A stretch of 64,000 nucleotides of DNA from Parelaphostrongylus tenuis (taxonomy: Eukaryota > Nematoda > Chromadorea > Rhabditida > Metastrongylidae): assembly GCA_019055375.1 (NCBI GenBank), contig JAHQIW010004553.1, positions 1 through 64,000 on the forward strand, written 5' to 3'. Each line of letters opens with the position of its first letter. The stretch's first letter is position 1. Shown here piece after piece: positions 32,372 to 43,859 of this stretch. The notes beneath the pieces were generated by a model that was not told the origin of the DNA, did no database searches, and saw only the letters and a program-made list of their open reading frames with translations. Both the position numbers and the translations under genes were made by a program.

Positions 32372-35300
32372 TGAATGAGACTGGATGACACTTCAATAGG
32401 TGGAAACAGATATCATGCTTGTATTCCTTCCACATTTCTGGGACAACTGTGATTCGCCTGCTATTCTTGTTTACCAATGCCAAAATTTGCCGCTATTAAG
32501 GATAGGGTCAGTAAAACTTAGTCGGTGACCCTGCATGGTCCTGATACTGTCGCTCGGAGGAGTAACAGTGGGGATTTGAGGTCGAGAAGAAAATAGTGCC
32601 ATAATTTACTAGGAAAGTAATGGGAAGGTGAATAAATACGTAACTCAAAAGACCCATAAACAATGAAGAGAAAGCGCAACAAATTAAGTGCAAAACCTAC
32701 GGCAAATATATTGATGAAAGCATAAAATAAAAGAAGCCTAGTTCTTCAATGGAGCAGATAATGAAAGAGGTTTTTATGTTTTTTGAAGCCAGTATTTATT
32801 TAGTGATCAGAAAAGGAGCATTAACATGTTTCGAGATCGCCGATCTGCTGTTAACTTGGCTTTTCCGCTTTATGCGAGAAAAAAAATTACAGACCAAGCA
32901 AAGGTGGAGATAAATTGACCGAAATTTGAGGTAATCACTATTCGTGGGTGAGAAATTTCTGTATAATAGCAAAATATCAAAAATGCGTATGACTACCGTA
33001 GAGGTCACTCTTCAAACGTGCAGCGCTTAATTATTATTCTACATCTTTTTGTAATCTTCTAAATCACTTTTAATGGAAGCGAATGCTGGGTAGTACTTCA
33101 TGAAGCCAAAATCGTTGGTGATATGTTACGTTTTTAACGCGGGGATTTCTTCTTCTTCTTCGTTGATAGTTGAAGAATCAACAGTTTTTAGTGTGAAATA
33201 TCAAAGCGAACTCATGAGGATACTTGGATGTTATGATCACGTCGGTTCTTGACAAGATATTTCTCAGAATTTGGGGAGTCGTTTTTTACTCTAATCAATT
33301 CGCTCGAAAATGCTACATTGAAGACATTGATAATGCGAAATGATTTTGAGCTTTGATCGATTCCTCCGAAGGATCCACCACAATGGATTTTCGTAATTCT
33401 CAGATCTAACTATCGTTAACCTCGGCATCGATTAAATAATTCCGTAATCGCGTTTCGACGATTTTGCCATGCTCAGGGCCTCAGTGAGGCATATATTGCA
33501 CAATCCCTTCAGCTAAGTTTCACAAATACTCCAAGATTCAAAGTGAGAATGATATCGTGCCGAAAATACTAAGTGTCACCGTATAAGATGTTATGACATT
33601 TTTTGGAGATGCGCACGAGGTAATAGAATTGTCAAGTTTTCCACCACCTCAACCCTTTTCAAGATATTCTTGCGTAAAGAAGCATTTCCTTTTAGTCATC
33701 GACCATCGATCCCTCACACACTTTTTTTGGCTAGATATCTGATCACAAAAAGACTTTTATAAGATAAATACAATACGAGTGCTGCTCCTTCTCAACGCCA
33801 ATGATGATATATCTAAATCCAAATGCTGCCTTATCTTGTCCCCGTGTATGGCGCAATGCAAAAGAGGTCTTGTTTTATTTTACCCGACACATACCATCGA
33901 TATTCAACAGGAATCATAACACTTCCTTCCTTCGTTTCCTTTACCCGCATCCATATTCTCAACACTCTCTTCTTCTCGTAGCCTACCACCTCTTGCATTT
34001 GGGGTTGCCCGGTGCTTGAGAATTTCACTTTTCAATATTATGTCGAAGGATGGTTGCCGAGTGCATTTTCCTTGCACTCTTGACACAATCGCGTTAAAGC
34101 GCTCGCCAGCGGCGTAGCGCCAATTGGACTATGGTATCCATATATGGACCTAAAAAGAATAACAGGATTAGCGATTGTGGTTAAAGTCAAGCGCTCGTGA
34201 CTATCGGCATCACTACCACTGCTTTATCTGCCCTCTTCGAAACTGAGTCCAGAAACATAGGTCCTTTTATTGTGTAGGGGAGGTGAAGACATTCATTTGA
34301 AGATATGGAAACTTGTTTGCCTCAAACCTGGGTATTCAAATCTTTATATGCATAAAATCATTACTAAAACACTACAGATAACGAAAAAAGGACGAAATAT
34401 CATCGCCCATTAATGAACATAGAATACAATAAACATTTAACATATAGGCAGTAAATCTAAATTACGGTTATGCGAAAAACTGAGCACTTGCCATATGGAG
34501 ACAGTAAAAAGAGGACTACGGTGAGTTGTGAACCACAACTATGTAATGAAGTGAACACTTGCCATTTGAGGGCAGTCAGGAGTGGTATACGGGAATGCAT
34601 TGAACTACCAGTGTAATGCAATGAGCAATTGTCACAACGAGCAATAAAGAATGGCCTACTAGTGTGTGTTAACAACGAGTGTGTAATACAAAGAGCAACT
34701 GTCATATTGAGATAATGAAGAACGACCTACGATGAATAATAAACCATGAGTTCTTCATACAATGAGCACTTGTCTTGTTGAAATCATTTAAAGTAGGCGC
34801 TCAGTAGCTTGAGTTACTTGTCACGCGGACATGGTACGGTAAGAGGTGAACTAAGGTGCTAAATGAAAACATAGGATAATAACATACATTTAACGACATT
34901 ATCGACGAACAATGATCACACCAACGACAACACAACTGAGTGATGAGCAAAGGCAGCAACCGCGACGACGTTATTGAACGGCGTTACGTAAAGTTATGCA
35001 CAACTCATTCCCCACCACATCGATTATTGAAAGAGGATTGACTCTGTTGACAGAAAGGGCAAAGTATGCGACGTTAAACATGCCTTCTGGATGTGCCGTA
35101 CATTCAAGCCTATTGTAGTATGGTCTAAATGGTCGAATAAGACATATCTGACTATCTAATGAATGCCTAACGAAAAACAACTTATGTATAATTTTCTCTA
35201 CATGTTCAGCAACAGTGCAACGATTCTTGAGAGAAAGGAGACTTTGCTGCCGCAACGAGCCTGACTGAGCCAGCAACGTTATTTGAGCTAATATGGCATG

Positions 35301-38300
35301 ATATCTGTTATGTCCAGTCAAGAGCAATCGAGTGTACAAAACTGCCATTTGATGCTTTCTTTTACTTGATGGTACGTGCAAATAGTACGCTTAGGGATTG
35401 TGGTTAGCTTTTAACTGGAAGTTTAGCGACCTTTTGATGACATGAATTCTGGAAGATCTGAAGAACTATGTTTGAAATCTTAAAAGGCCTTCATAATATC
35501 ACAACGCTTCACATTTTTATTCTCAAATCCTCCTTGAAATCCCGTAAGTGGAAAAAGAAAATCGCGTTTCACCCTCAAAGCTTTTCTCGCACGTAAGAGT
35601 AACACCAAAATTCTAGGGTTCTTTTAAAACGGGTAAAACTCCAATTTACCTTTTCAATCGACTTTTAAGAATTTCTATGTAGAAACATGCTTATACGGCT
35701 TTTCACAGGGTTTTTAGCTGTCTTTCCAGTATTTGTTTTATTTCGTTTGTGGCTATACTTCGACTTACGCGCGTATGGGCGACCTCGCCACCATCATAGT
35801 CTTTTTTCAGCCACTCGTCTCCTTTCATAGAGATCAAGTTGCGAGAATTGCGTGAGTTTACCTATATTCGATGCATTGCGGACGCCATATACAAAATAAA
35901 TCATCTTTTCGGTGTACTGTTCTTTGAAAGCCTCGATAAAAACAATCATATATAGTCCTTCAGAATAGTTTCGTTCGTGTTTCTGAGTTTTCTTACTTAC
36001 TCTGTGGTTGCGAGGTTGTCGACTATAAAGGTGATATTTACCCAATATCGCTGAAACTAGCGCTATCGATTAATCACTAATACTTCAAAAAAGGGCTCTT
36101 ACCTAAAAGGAATACGCGTGTGCAAAACCTAAATCTGTTTACTCTGTCATAATAATGTAAAAGAATTTTTATGGTGCTTAGTATAAATAAGTTTTTTCTG
36201 CTAGAATGTGTTTCGCGCACAAAAGCATAAGAATTTTTATGTTCACATGGCCGCTCCTTTCATTCAAATTACTTTCGTAAAAGTTTCTTGGTGATTTCGT
36301 AACCCGTCTGCTAAAGAAAACAGATAATTTATAGTTTATTGAACAACGCGATAACTCGATGACACAAACGTTCAGACAATCCGACGTACCATCCGCAGGT
36401 ATTCGAGTGATACTCTTGATTCACTGTATTACTGCATCAGTGAAATGTGGAATCAACTGCACTGTTTGCCCACTGTAATCTCCTCGACGTTCACTTTCAA
36501 CCTGAGTGGCATCATAGGCGCTGCAATAGACATGCATCTTTGTGATGATATTCAACATCAACAGCTTATTATATTTACTGCACGCTGAAATTTATTGACA
36601 TCAAATCTCGCGATAATTAAAGTCTGCGGTTGGCGTAAGAATACAACGACGATTGCTACCACGTGCACCAACTGACACTCAGTTTTCAGATTTCATATTT
36701 TTCAGTATGAAACATTATAAAAGCAAAGACTCTCATACCTGCTACGCCATGAGCGAAGGTTCTTTAAAGTGAATAATCGACATAAACCGGAATTAGCAGT
36801 TCGTCGCTTTGCAGCAAGTGTAAGGGTTTACTGGGCCCTAAACTCCAAAAAATACTATCCTTAGTCGTAAATTGGTTACAGCATTCAAGAGACATAAATC
36901 TCAATTGAATTCCATTAAATGTATTAACAATATGATGCACAGCATCAAATTCACTGTTGTTATCTCCGTGTATCATAGCAATAGGATCAGTCGACTGCGT
37001 ACAGCACTGTTGATATATGTTGAAGAGGCCGTATGATTGATTACGAATAAAAGCATGAAGTACCAATTGCTATGGGACTATTTCAATTGTGTTTTGATAC
37101 TGATTATAAAAAATATCAATCAGCCCTGATTTTAGTATTACGTCGTCGATAATTCGTGTAGATTCAACTACTTTCGTTCATCTACAAAAGACTAGTTCTT
37201 TAACAGGGGAGAAGTGCATTGACTGGCACAATAAGTGACGTAGAGAATATCCATCTGCTATATAACAGAGCGATAATGACCTACTTAGTGTTCAGCACAA
37301 CTGTGTAATATATCCAAGCTGGCGTCGGCACTGATCCTGCTTCCATGCAATGTAGCAACGTGGGCCATTAAATCACCTAAATCACCTGTCGTCCCGCTGA
37401 TCGTCGAGTGACTCGAGCGGTTGCCAGCAACACTTCCAATTTTTCCTATCACGTGCAAGAGTATCCCAATGGGTCCTCCTCGATCTAGTGATTCCCTGAG
37501 CATCATATCTTTCTTCTATCGCTTTCGTAAAGACATCGGACCAGCGGGTCAGTGGTCTTCCTTTAGTGCGCTTGATGTCCCGAGGAATCCAGTCGGTAAC
37601 GGCTCTCGTCCATTGGTTGTCGTTGAAGCGCATCACGTTTCCGGTTCACCTTATTTTTGATATCCTGGCGTGTAGGACGGCGTCTCCGATTTTCCATCGT
37701 TGACGTAGGTTGGAACTTTGGATATTTTCTCTCATTTGCGAGATACGGGATACTCCTAGCATCGACCTTTCGACTGCGCATTCGATAACGCCAAGTGATC
37801 TTTTATCCTGCTTATGTAACGACCACGTTTCTGCTGCATACGTTAGGGCAGGGATAATTGTCGAGTCGAAAACGTGGGCACGGAGTCGGATGTTCTTTGT
37901 CCTCTTCACTACATGTTCGATGCTCTTAAACGTTTCCCAAGCCGCTCGTTTCCTCCTGCTCAACTGTGGAACTAGGTCGTTCATCATGTTGATTTCCCGA
38001 CCTGAATAGACGTAACTGGAGCATCCGGAGATTGCCGTTCCGTTGAGCGTGAATGGGGCATTCGAAACCCATCCGTTCCTCATGATCATTGTTTTCGTTA
38101 GATTCGGTTGAAGACCAATCTTTCCACAGGCGTTATCGAAACCGGTCAACATTCCTTCCGCTTGGCTGATGTTTGGTGTTATGAGAATGATATCGTCAGC
38201 GAAACGAAGATGGTTTAATTGTTGACCGTCAATTTTCACTCCCACTTCGTCTCATTCTAATGTTCGCATGACGCTTCGTAGGGCGGCAGTGAATAGTTTT

Positions 38301-38394
38301 GGCAAAATTGTATCGCCTTGTCGAACCCCTCTTCTTACGTCAATGGTGATATTGTTGTAAAATGGAGATAATTTGGTGGTGAAATCTTTATAAA
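32370..38394 (-). repeat. Right arm of about 6-kb inverted duplication
   Basis: Reverse complement of 19152-25178. It carries mirror copies of the RTE 3' third (37380-38394), the 70-bp degenerate tandem repeat (about 34480-34775), the SL-like fragment and the unassigned open frames (for example 34971-35381 and 36764-37066). At 38394 it abuts 78-bp satellite rather than the upstream half of the RTE. Confidence 0.92.
37380..38394 (-). pseudogene. RTE reverse transcriptase 3' part, mirror copy
   Basis: It encodes the same motif-B region (RRG-RQGD), motif C RFADDIILITPN, and the C-terminal WTRAVTDWIPRDIKRTKGR as 19152-20165, and shares the TGA stops after TRTLE and ISKIR. It starts abruptly at YKDFTTKLSPFYNN (DFTIRISPFYNN in the left copy), at the satellite junction. 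Residues upstream (motif A and the endonuclease) are missing. Dead copy. Confidence 0.88.
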
Positions 38395-38765
38395 GCGATA
38401 GGTCTAGTTCTGTATGGGCGCATAATTCGCGCTGCTGGCAGATATTCCGATAAGGATGTCGTTTGTTACGAGGCGATATTTATAGCGCTATATGGGTGCC
38501 TAATTCGTGCCACTCTCAAATAATCCGATAACGATATTGCTTGTTCTGGGAGGATAGGTCTATTTCTACATGAGCGCCTAATTCGCGCTACTGGCAAATA
38601 ATCCGATAAGGATGTCGTTTGTTATGAGACAACATTTACAGCGCTACATGGGCGCCAAATTCGCGCTACTGGCAAATAATCCGATAAGGATGTCGTTTGT
38701 TATGTGGCTATATTTATAGCGCTATATGGGCGCCTAATTCGCGCTACTGGCAAATAATCCGATAA
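38395..38765 (+). repeat. 78-bp satellite, block B (about 5 copies)
   Basis: Second subtype of the satellite, with GTTTGTTATGAG and AATAATCCGATAAGGATGTC in place of TTTTGAG and ATCTGATAAGGATATC. It immediately follows the truncated RTE of the right arm. Confidence 0.93.
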
Positions 38766-39390
38766 ATAGATAATAATAAATTTAGATGATTCTTAAACTA
38801 AATCAACCTTTCAGAAGGTCTTCACGAAGCGCTGAACGAGCGAAAAGGAAATCATGTTTCGCGTTTTTAGGCCTATGCTGCTTAGGCTTAGTATCGGGCT
38901 TATTTTGCAAAGAAATTTCCTGGCGTTTTGTTGATCCATCTTATTGGTACTTTTTACTGCGCGGATCCAAGTACTCCTAGCATTCAATTCGTTTTTATTT
39001 CGTCTTCTTCTTGAACATCGTAGAATACTGATTGAGCACGTCTACTTAAAATCTTGAGGATAGCCTAGCCGTGGCGTTCCATGAGGCGATTGCTGAGAAT
39101 TGCAAGAGAGCGTTATGAAGCGAGTATAGCTCACGAGCGCCACAACAAGCTACATTACCACTCAACCGCGGCACCCCATTTGGCAATATAAGTGAAAGTA
39201 AAATCTTCGGCTTATAGATCGATTGAGCAAGGTCCTTTCTACCATTCTAATGCAGAAATCGTACAAATTTGTGCAAAACGGGGAAGAATGCTTTGAATAT
39301 TTGAAGAAATTTTGCGTGATTATGTGCGCAGGGTGTGAAACTCAATCTCATTTTCGCTGCTAGGCACATCAAAAGAGCCTTTTCAGTTAT
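38766..39390. other. Unassigned spacer
   Basis: No recognisable gene. A 64-codon frame at 38786-38980 has a hydrophobic middle but no other support. Confidence 0.3.
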
Positions 39391-39517
39391 TCCTAAGAGA
39401 AATGAGTGGTAAGCAATAATTCAGTTTCAGACAGGAGTTGAAACAGCGTTTCGCCCATACCGAGACGCGTGCTACCACTGCACCACCGAGGCCACAACTC
39501 ACTCACCACTCATTCTC
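39391..39517. mobile_element. tRNA-bearing TIR element, copy 3
   Basis: Left end TCCTAAGAGAAATGAGTGGT (39391-39410) is inverted at the right end (ACTCACCACTCATTCTCA, 39500-39517). A decayed tRNA-like body lies on the minus strand at 39428-39493. It matches copies at 1207-1361 and 29721-30218. Confidence 0.65.
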
Positions 39518-39954
39518 ACAGCCTTTTCAAGAAACAAGCACAAACCTCAAATCTGAGACTTATGCTTTCAAATAGCTGCTGAAAGTCTGTAGAAAAAGCA
39601 AAAGAGAAGTCGTACTTGAAAGGTGTAGAAAAATGAATGTCATAACAGAAAATTAATGCAATTTCTCGCGAAAGTGCTCTCGCATATACCATCACATGGG
39701 TAGAAAAAACCTCTAGGATGTGGATGAAAAACAGCAAATCCGAAACCGAAGGGGGAAGCGGAAGGCTGACCCAGTTACACATGTAAGCAGCACTTTTGTT
39801 CCACACATGTTTGTTTGCCGAATACACCATACACTATTTCCTTTTTCAACCTCCGCATACTTAGGCAGTTTGTTCGAGTATCAGAGTCATACGTTTAATA
39901 TGAAGTCTTCAAAATCGGAGAAATAATTCGTATTCAAGTAACAATAGTTGCACT
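39518..39954. other. Unassigned spacer
   Basis: Overlapping short open frames on both strands (39516-39926). Nothing recognised. Confidence 0.3.
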
Positions 39955-40325
39955 TCCTCAATGCGCCAGTCAATCGATCGCGGCCGGTTGCCTCATCGAA
40001 GCTGCGACAACCAACGTTCCAACTTCCTCGCTCGCCGTGGATTAGCCTGTAAAAAAGCAAGCCGAATAAGTGGAACTTAATCTTATTTTCTCTGCTACAC
40101 AGCAGAGAAGCAGTCTATCCAAAAACAAGCACGCGTTGGAATCCTTGAATCCTACGCTACAGAATGATTGCTAAAAGTCCGAAGAAGGATCTCTGTCTTA
40201 CGAGAAAAACGCGTGCGTCAAACACATAGATTTTCGTCAGAAAAAAGCTTTTTCAGAAACCAGCCATGAAAAGCTGCAGCTAGAGATTTAAACTTTCGAA
40301 TGTCTATTAACACTCCTATGAAAAG
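39955..40325 (+). repeat. Dispersed repeat, same family as 12310-13080
   Basis: It aligns with 12730-13080 over about 300 bp around CTGCTACACAGCAGAGAAGC and the downstream GTCCGAAGAAGGATCTCTGT block (CCAAAGAAAGAGCTCTGT in the other copy). No coding capacity. Confidence 0.5.
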
Positions 40326-41038
40326 TTCCTCTTGAGAGAATAAGATCGGTTTTCAATTTGTCGCCTTATAATCGACATGTACTGGAAAGAATTACATATT
40401 ATTTCTTATTCAAAGTTCCAATACATAAAGTGCATATCCATCAACAGGCTTCGGAGATGGGAAATACCACCTGGGGATGGGTACATTGAATGTTTGAACT
40501 GTGAATCTCAACATGAAGATTGCTGTAGTGTCTAATCCCTCACATCTGGAGATTGTAGATTCCGCGTTGATGGGCAAGGTGAGCAACGAATGGTTCTTTG
40601 CTGGTGAAGAGAAATGTGACCATACGTTGGTAAGTTTACTGCATAAAGATGCTGCATTATAAGAACAGAGAGTTGTTGGAAACACTCAATCTGGGACGGT
40701 TTGCCGAACTAAACAACCCATGGAATCATACTTGCTAACAATCGACAAATGGATTCACAACAGACCGAAGTTTGAGGTCAAATTTGGGTCCCTGCTCCAG
40801 GTGAGATGCACCGTGCAGGCACAATTTATCGTCTCAATTCGCCTAGTAGAGCGGCTACGACCACCGTGCTAAATATACCGGCGGTGGCCATAACTGACAG
40901 GTATCCGGTCGTTTTAACAGCAGTTCATTCGCTTACAGATGCCGCGTCGGGTCCGCCGGCATTCGATCATATCGTCCTGCTCTGTTGCCTGAGCTTCTTC
41001 AAACGGGGACTAGTATATTCCGCTGCATTGATCTAATC
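40326..41038. other. Unassigned spacer
   Basis: Frames at 40410-40685 (minus, 91 codons) and 40806-41036 (plus, 76 codons) show no domain I recognise. The plus frame is Ala/Thr-rich. Confidence 0.3.
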
Positions 41039-41158
41039 ATATTCAATCTCAGAAGTTCGAATTCCCCTAAACCTCGGCATAATTGATTATTATATGAAAA
41101 TCGAGAAAACCTACTTTGATTAGTTGAGGCGAGGTTGCTAAATTAGCCATAGAAGTTC

Positions 41159-41193
41159 GGCTGACGTTTCGGTGTTCCGCCTTCTTCAGAGCC
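41159..41193 (-). ncRNA. Hammerhead-like motif, left arm
   Basis: Minus strand: GGCT, CTGAAGA, A-GGCGGAACACC, GAAAC, GTC, AGCC. Core bases are all kept and stem I is 4 bp, but stem II has only two sure pairs (GG/CC). Confidence 0.6.
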
Positions 41194-41248
41194 TGGGCGT
41201 ATAAAGTATTAATCTCTAGACTAGATAGACTAATACTACATACGCCCA

Positions 41249-41283
41249 GGCTCTGAAGAAGGCGGGTCGCCGAAACGTCAGCC
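41249..41283 (+). ncRNA. Hammerhead-like ribozyme motif, right arm (best of type 1)
   Basis: Plus strand: stem I GGCT (41249-41252), CTGAAGA (41253-41259), an extra A, stem II GGCG-GGT-CGCC (41261-41271), GAAAC (41272-41276), then GTC with cleavage expected after 41279, and stem I return AGCC. All core positions fit. Stem III is only AC/GT, so activity would need pairing of two copies. Confidence 0.7.
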
Positions 41284-41365
41284 GAACTTCTACGACTAAT
41301 TTAGCAGTCTCGCGTCATCTAAACAAGATACGTTTTCTCGATTTTCATATAAAATATTCAATCTC

Positions 41366-42174
41366 GTGTCGTTACTGAGGTTGCTATAATCTCCTGCACT
41401 GACCGAAATACGTCACCAAGTGGCATATTCCTGATGTACTGGCTGAACTCTATCCAACCACAATATCCTAGTGAGGTTCAAAATGAGACTTTGCCAGTAC
41501 ACCAACCCCAACGGTAATACGAGACATCCAAACAAGGTATCCGAGCGAGGCATAAGAAAAGACCATGCCAGTATACCGACCACAACGGCAAAACGAGGCA
41601 TCCGAACGAGGTATCCGAGCCAGGCATGACAAAAGACCGCGCCATTACCTAGCCACACCAAATGAAAATTGCTATAAAGTCCTTCTGTTGTTCTAGGGTT
41701 TTTTGGTGCATAACAACGATGTTGTACTATATAAAGGTTGACTATGGCTCTCAAGTGGGCGATACGATGCTACTAGTTTTCACTACAGGCAGCCATCAGT
41801 CCTCGTATACTAAAAGGTTTGCTGCCTTCACTGCTACTTCTCAGCTATGGCAGCCACCTCAGCATTGGAAGCAATCCAAGTGATTAGTGAACCGAATATT
41901 TAACCAAACCATAACAGGTCAGACTCTAACTCTAGTAATCATACAGGCGAAGCACACATGTGTTCGTGTAGATGTTCGCTTTTGTGCGGATCCCACACCT
42001 ACAAAGTCTAATTCCTAATAAATTCAATCAAACGCAGTGATTGAGAAGTGTTTAGGATCGCCACTAGCATCTTCCATGCGATCTTAAAGCTCAATAAGTT
42101 GTCTAATAATGTTGAAACAAGCAAAAATTTTCAATTCCGACACAATCGTGCCTAGTTAGAGTGTTGGCAAAACC
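41366..42174. other. Unassigned spacer
   Basis: No recognisable gene. Repeated words 'gccagtacacc...aacgg' and 'cgaggcat' near 41490-41620 suggest a degenerate short tandem duplication. The 113-codon minus frame at 41413-41754 overlaps it. Confidence 0.3.
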
Positions 42175-42350
42175 AGCGCCAGTAATGCAATCGTTAAAAC
42201 GCGCCTCGGAAAAGGTGAAATTCGGGTTCGAATCTCACTTGACGTTCAAAGTTTTGCACATCACTTAGCATTATTAGATTTGTATTTGTAAGACCATTCC
42301 ACCGCTAAAAGCGCTTAGAATAAATGAATTCAATTGATTATACATATATC
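42175..42350 (+). mobile_element. tRNA-derived SINE
   Basis: tRNA-like head (42175-42244) with B box GGGTTCGAATCTC, body AAGTTTTGCACATCAC, and tail CCACCGCTAAAAGCGC...AATAAATGAATTCAAT. Body and tail recur in the copy at 42473. Confidence 0.65.
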
Positions 42351-42472
42351 CGATAAATGTCAACCTGACTGGCATCAGTGCCGATATCATCTTGCCAGGT
42401 TAAAAAACCGTTAACGGGTGGCTGATTGCTGACACAATAATACAAATGTGTAGCAGAAAGACTGATGGCAGA

Positions 42473-42640
42473 ACGAGCGCCGGTGCCATAAGAAAGAGTG
42501 AAATGCGAGTTCGATTCCGGCCGACGTCCAAAGATTTGCACATCCTCAATGTTACTAGATTATTTTTGTAACATCATACATCCGCTAAACACGGTTGAAA
42601 TGAGAAGAATTCAATTAATGATACATAGTAAGTCAGTTGT
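42473..42640 (+). mobile_element. tRNA-derived SINE, truncated head
   Basis: Partial tRNA-like head with B box GAGTTCGATTCCG (42473-42533), then AAGATTTGCACATCCTC and a tail with CATCCGCTAAACACGG...GAATTCAAT. It is a direct-orientation relative of the SINE 300 bp upstream. Confidence 0.6.
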
Positions 42641-43109
42641 TCGTATACATAGTTGGCCCCCAAAGGTAGATGTCAGCAAAAATCCTAGATGTCCACTGAT
42701 TGAAAATGCTGCCAATATAAGTATCTCACGCAAAGTACATCAAATGCTTGATCGTTTTATGTTCTAGTGGGTGGCGCAACACAGTAGCCAACCCTCGTGC
42801 GTGACCACTATACGTAAACTATGATAGTTTGAAGAGAAGCGAGTGATCAGCGGCACTAGAGGTTAAAAGGCTGTACAAATGTCCTTGTTCGAAATTGGAA
42901 TATCGAATCGTTGAGTTCCAGCCTAGTTAAGAGGAAAAAAGTGTTCGTTGATCCTAAAGTAAGTCTTTCTACATTAGAACACTACTATACTCTTGAAATC
43001 AAGTTCAGCGTGAAGCCACCCCATTAAGATAAACAGAAAAACTTATCAATGATAATCCCTTCTTTTTGGAAAAATGTCAATCAAACGTCTAAGAGTATCG
43101 AATGAGATG
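42641..43109. other. Unassigned spacer
   Basis: No gene or repeat recognised. Confidence 0.3.
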
Positions 43110-43495
43110 GAAAAAAATTGACCCCACGCAGGAGCTGAACTCGTGTATCGCGCATAAAGGAGGGGGAAAGTTCCCACTACATCACCAAAGCCATCACCTT
43201 CCTACCACTCTTTCTTCGATATAAACTATCGCACCTGTCAGCAGCCGACCATCAACGGATATGATCGGGTAAGTACATATCGGCATCGAAACCCAGTCAA
43301 GCAGACAGCTATCCACAAAGCATAATCTAACTAAACTTTTTATTTTCAGTGCCTTCTCAAAGCAGTGACAAGACGATATAGCCTTAAACCTAGTTGTTTG
43401 AAAATGGGCTAAACATTCCATCCCTTGGTGGACTAAATCAGCGTTCCATTGATAGCGAAGGCACATGCTACCACTACGCCACCAAATCCACCGCT
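43110..43495 (-). repeat. Two decayed tRNA-like bodies
   Basis: On the minus strand, about 43195-43117 and 43490-43430 resemble the tRNA-like body of the TIR family (GGTGGCGTAGTGGTAGCATG near 43490-43470). Terminal repeats are not clear, so the boundaries are uncertain. Confidence 0.4.
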
Positions 43496-43859
43496 ATGAA
43501 AACACCTTTCTTTCCCAGACTTTCATAAGAACCTCATATGCGCGAACAATGGCGGTTAGATCATGCTGAATCCTGATGTATTCCAACGATGAGTTGGAGC
43601 AACCGCACTCTGCATTGCGCTTCCATACACATCTCGCGTGATTGGCCACTGATAACAACTGAGTTATCAAGAGGCGATAACATTGTTATCAACGAATTAT
43701 CACCCAACCAACACCAATAAAAGACGGCAGCGAGTGTGTTATTTCATTTGAACGACACTCTACTCCAGAAGGTGCAAGTGAACCCGACTACATGAATCCA
43801 AGTCGAAAACGAGATAGATTGTGGCCAACTGACTGGAAGTGTCGCCACTCGAAGGAGCC

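Larger units (their letters stand above)
41051..41353. mobile_element. Palindromic hammerhead unit with 12-bp flanking duplication
   Basis: Arms 41090-41200 and about 41243-41352 are inverted copies at roughly 85 percent by eye. Each arm carries a hammerhead-like motif (41159-41193 minus, 41249-41283 plus), so the two would cleave toward opposite ends. The unit is bounded by perfect direct repeats ATATTCAATCTC at 41039-41050 and 41354-41365, a textbook target-site duplication. There is no coding sequence. It is about 300 bp. Confidence 0.8.

Noticed and set aside
19152..38394. LTR retrotransposon, reading the 6-kb arms as long terminal repeats
   Set aside because: The arms are inverted, not direct, and contain non-LTR RTE sequence.
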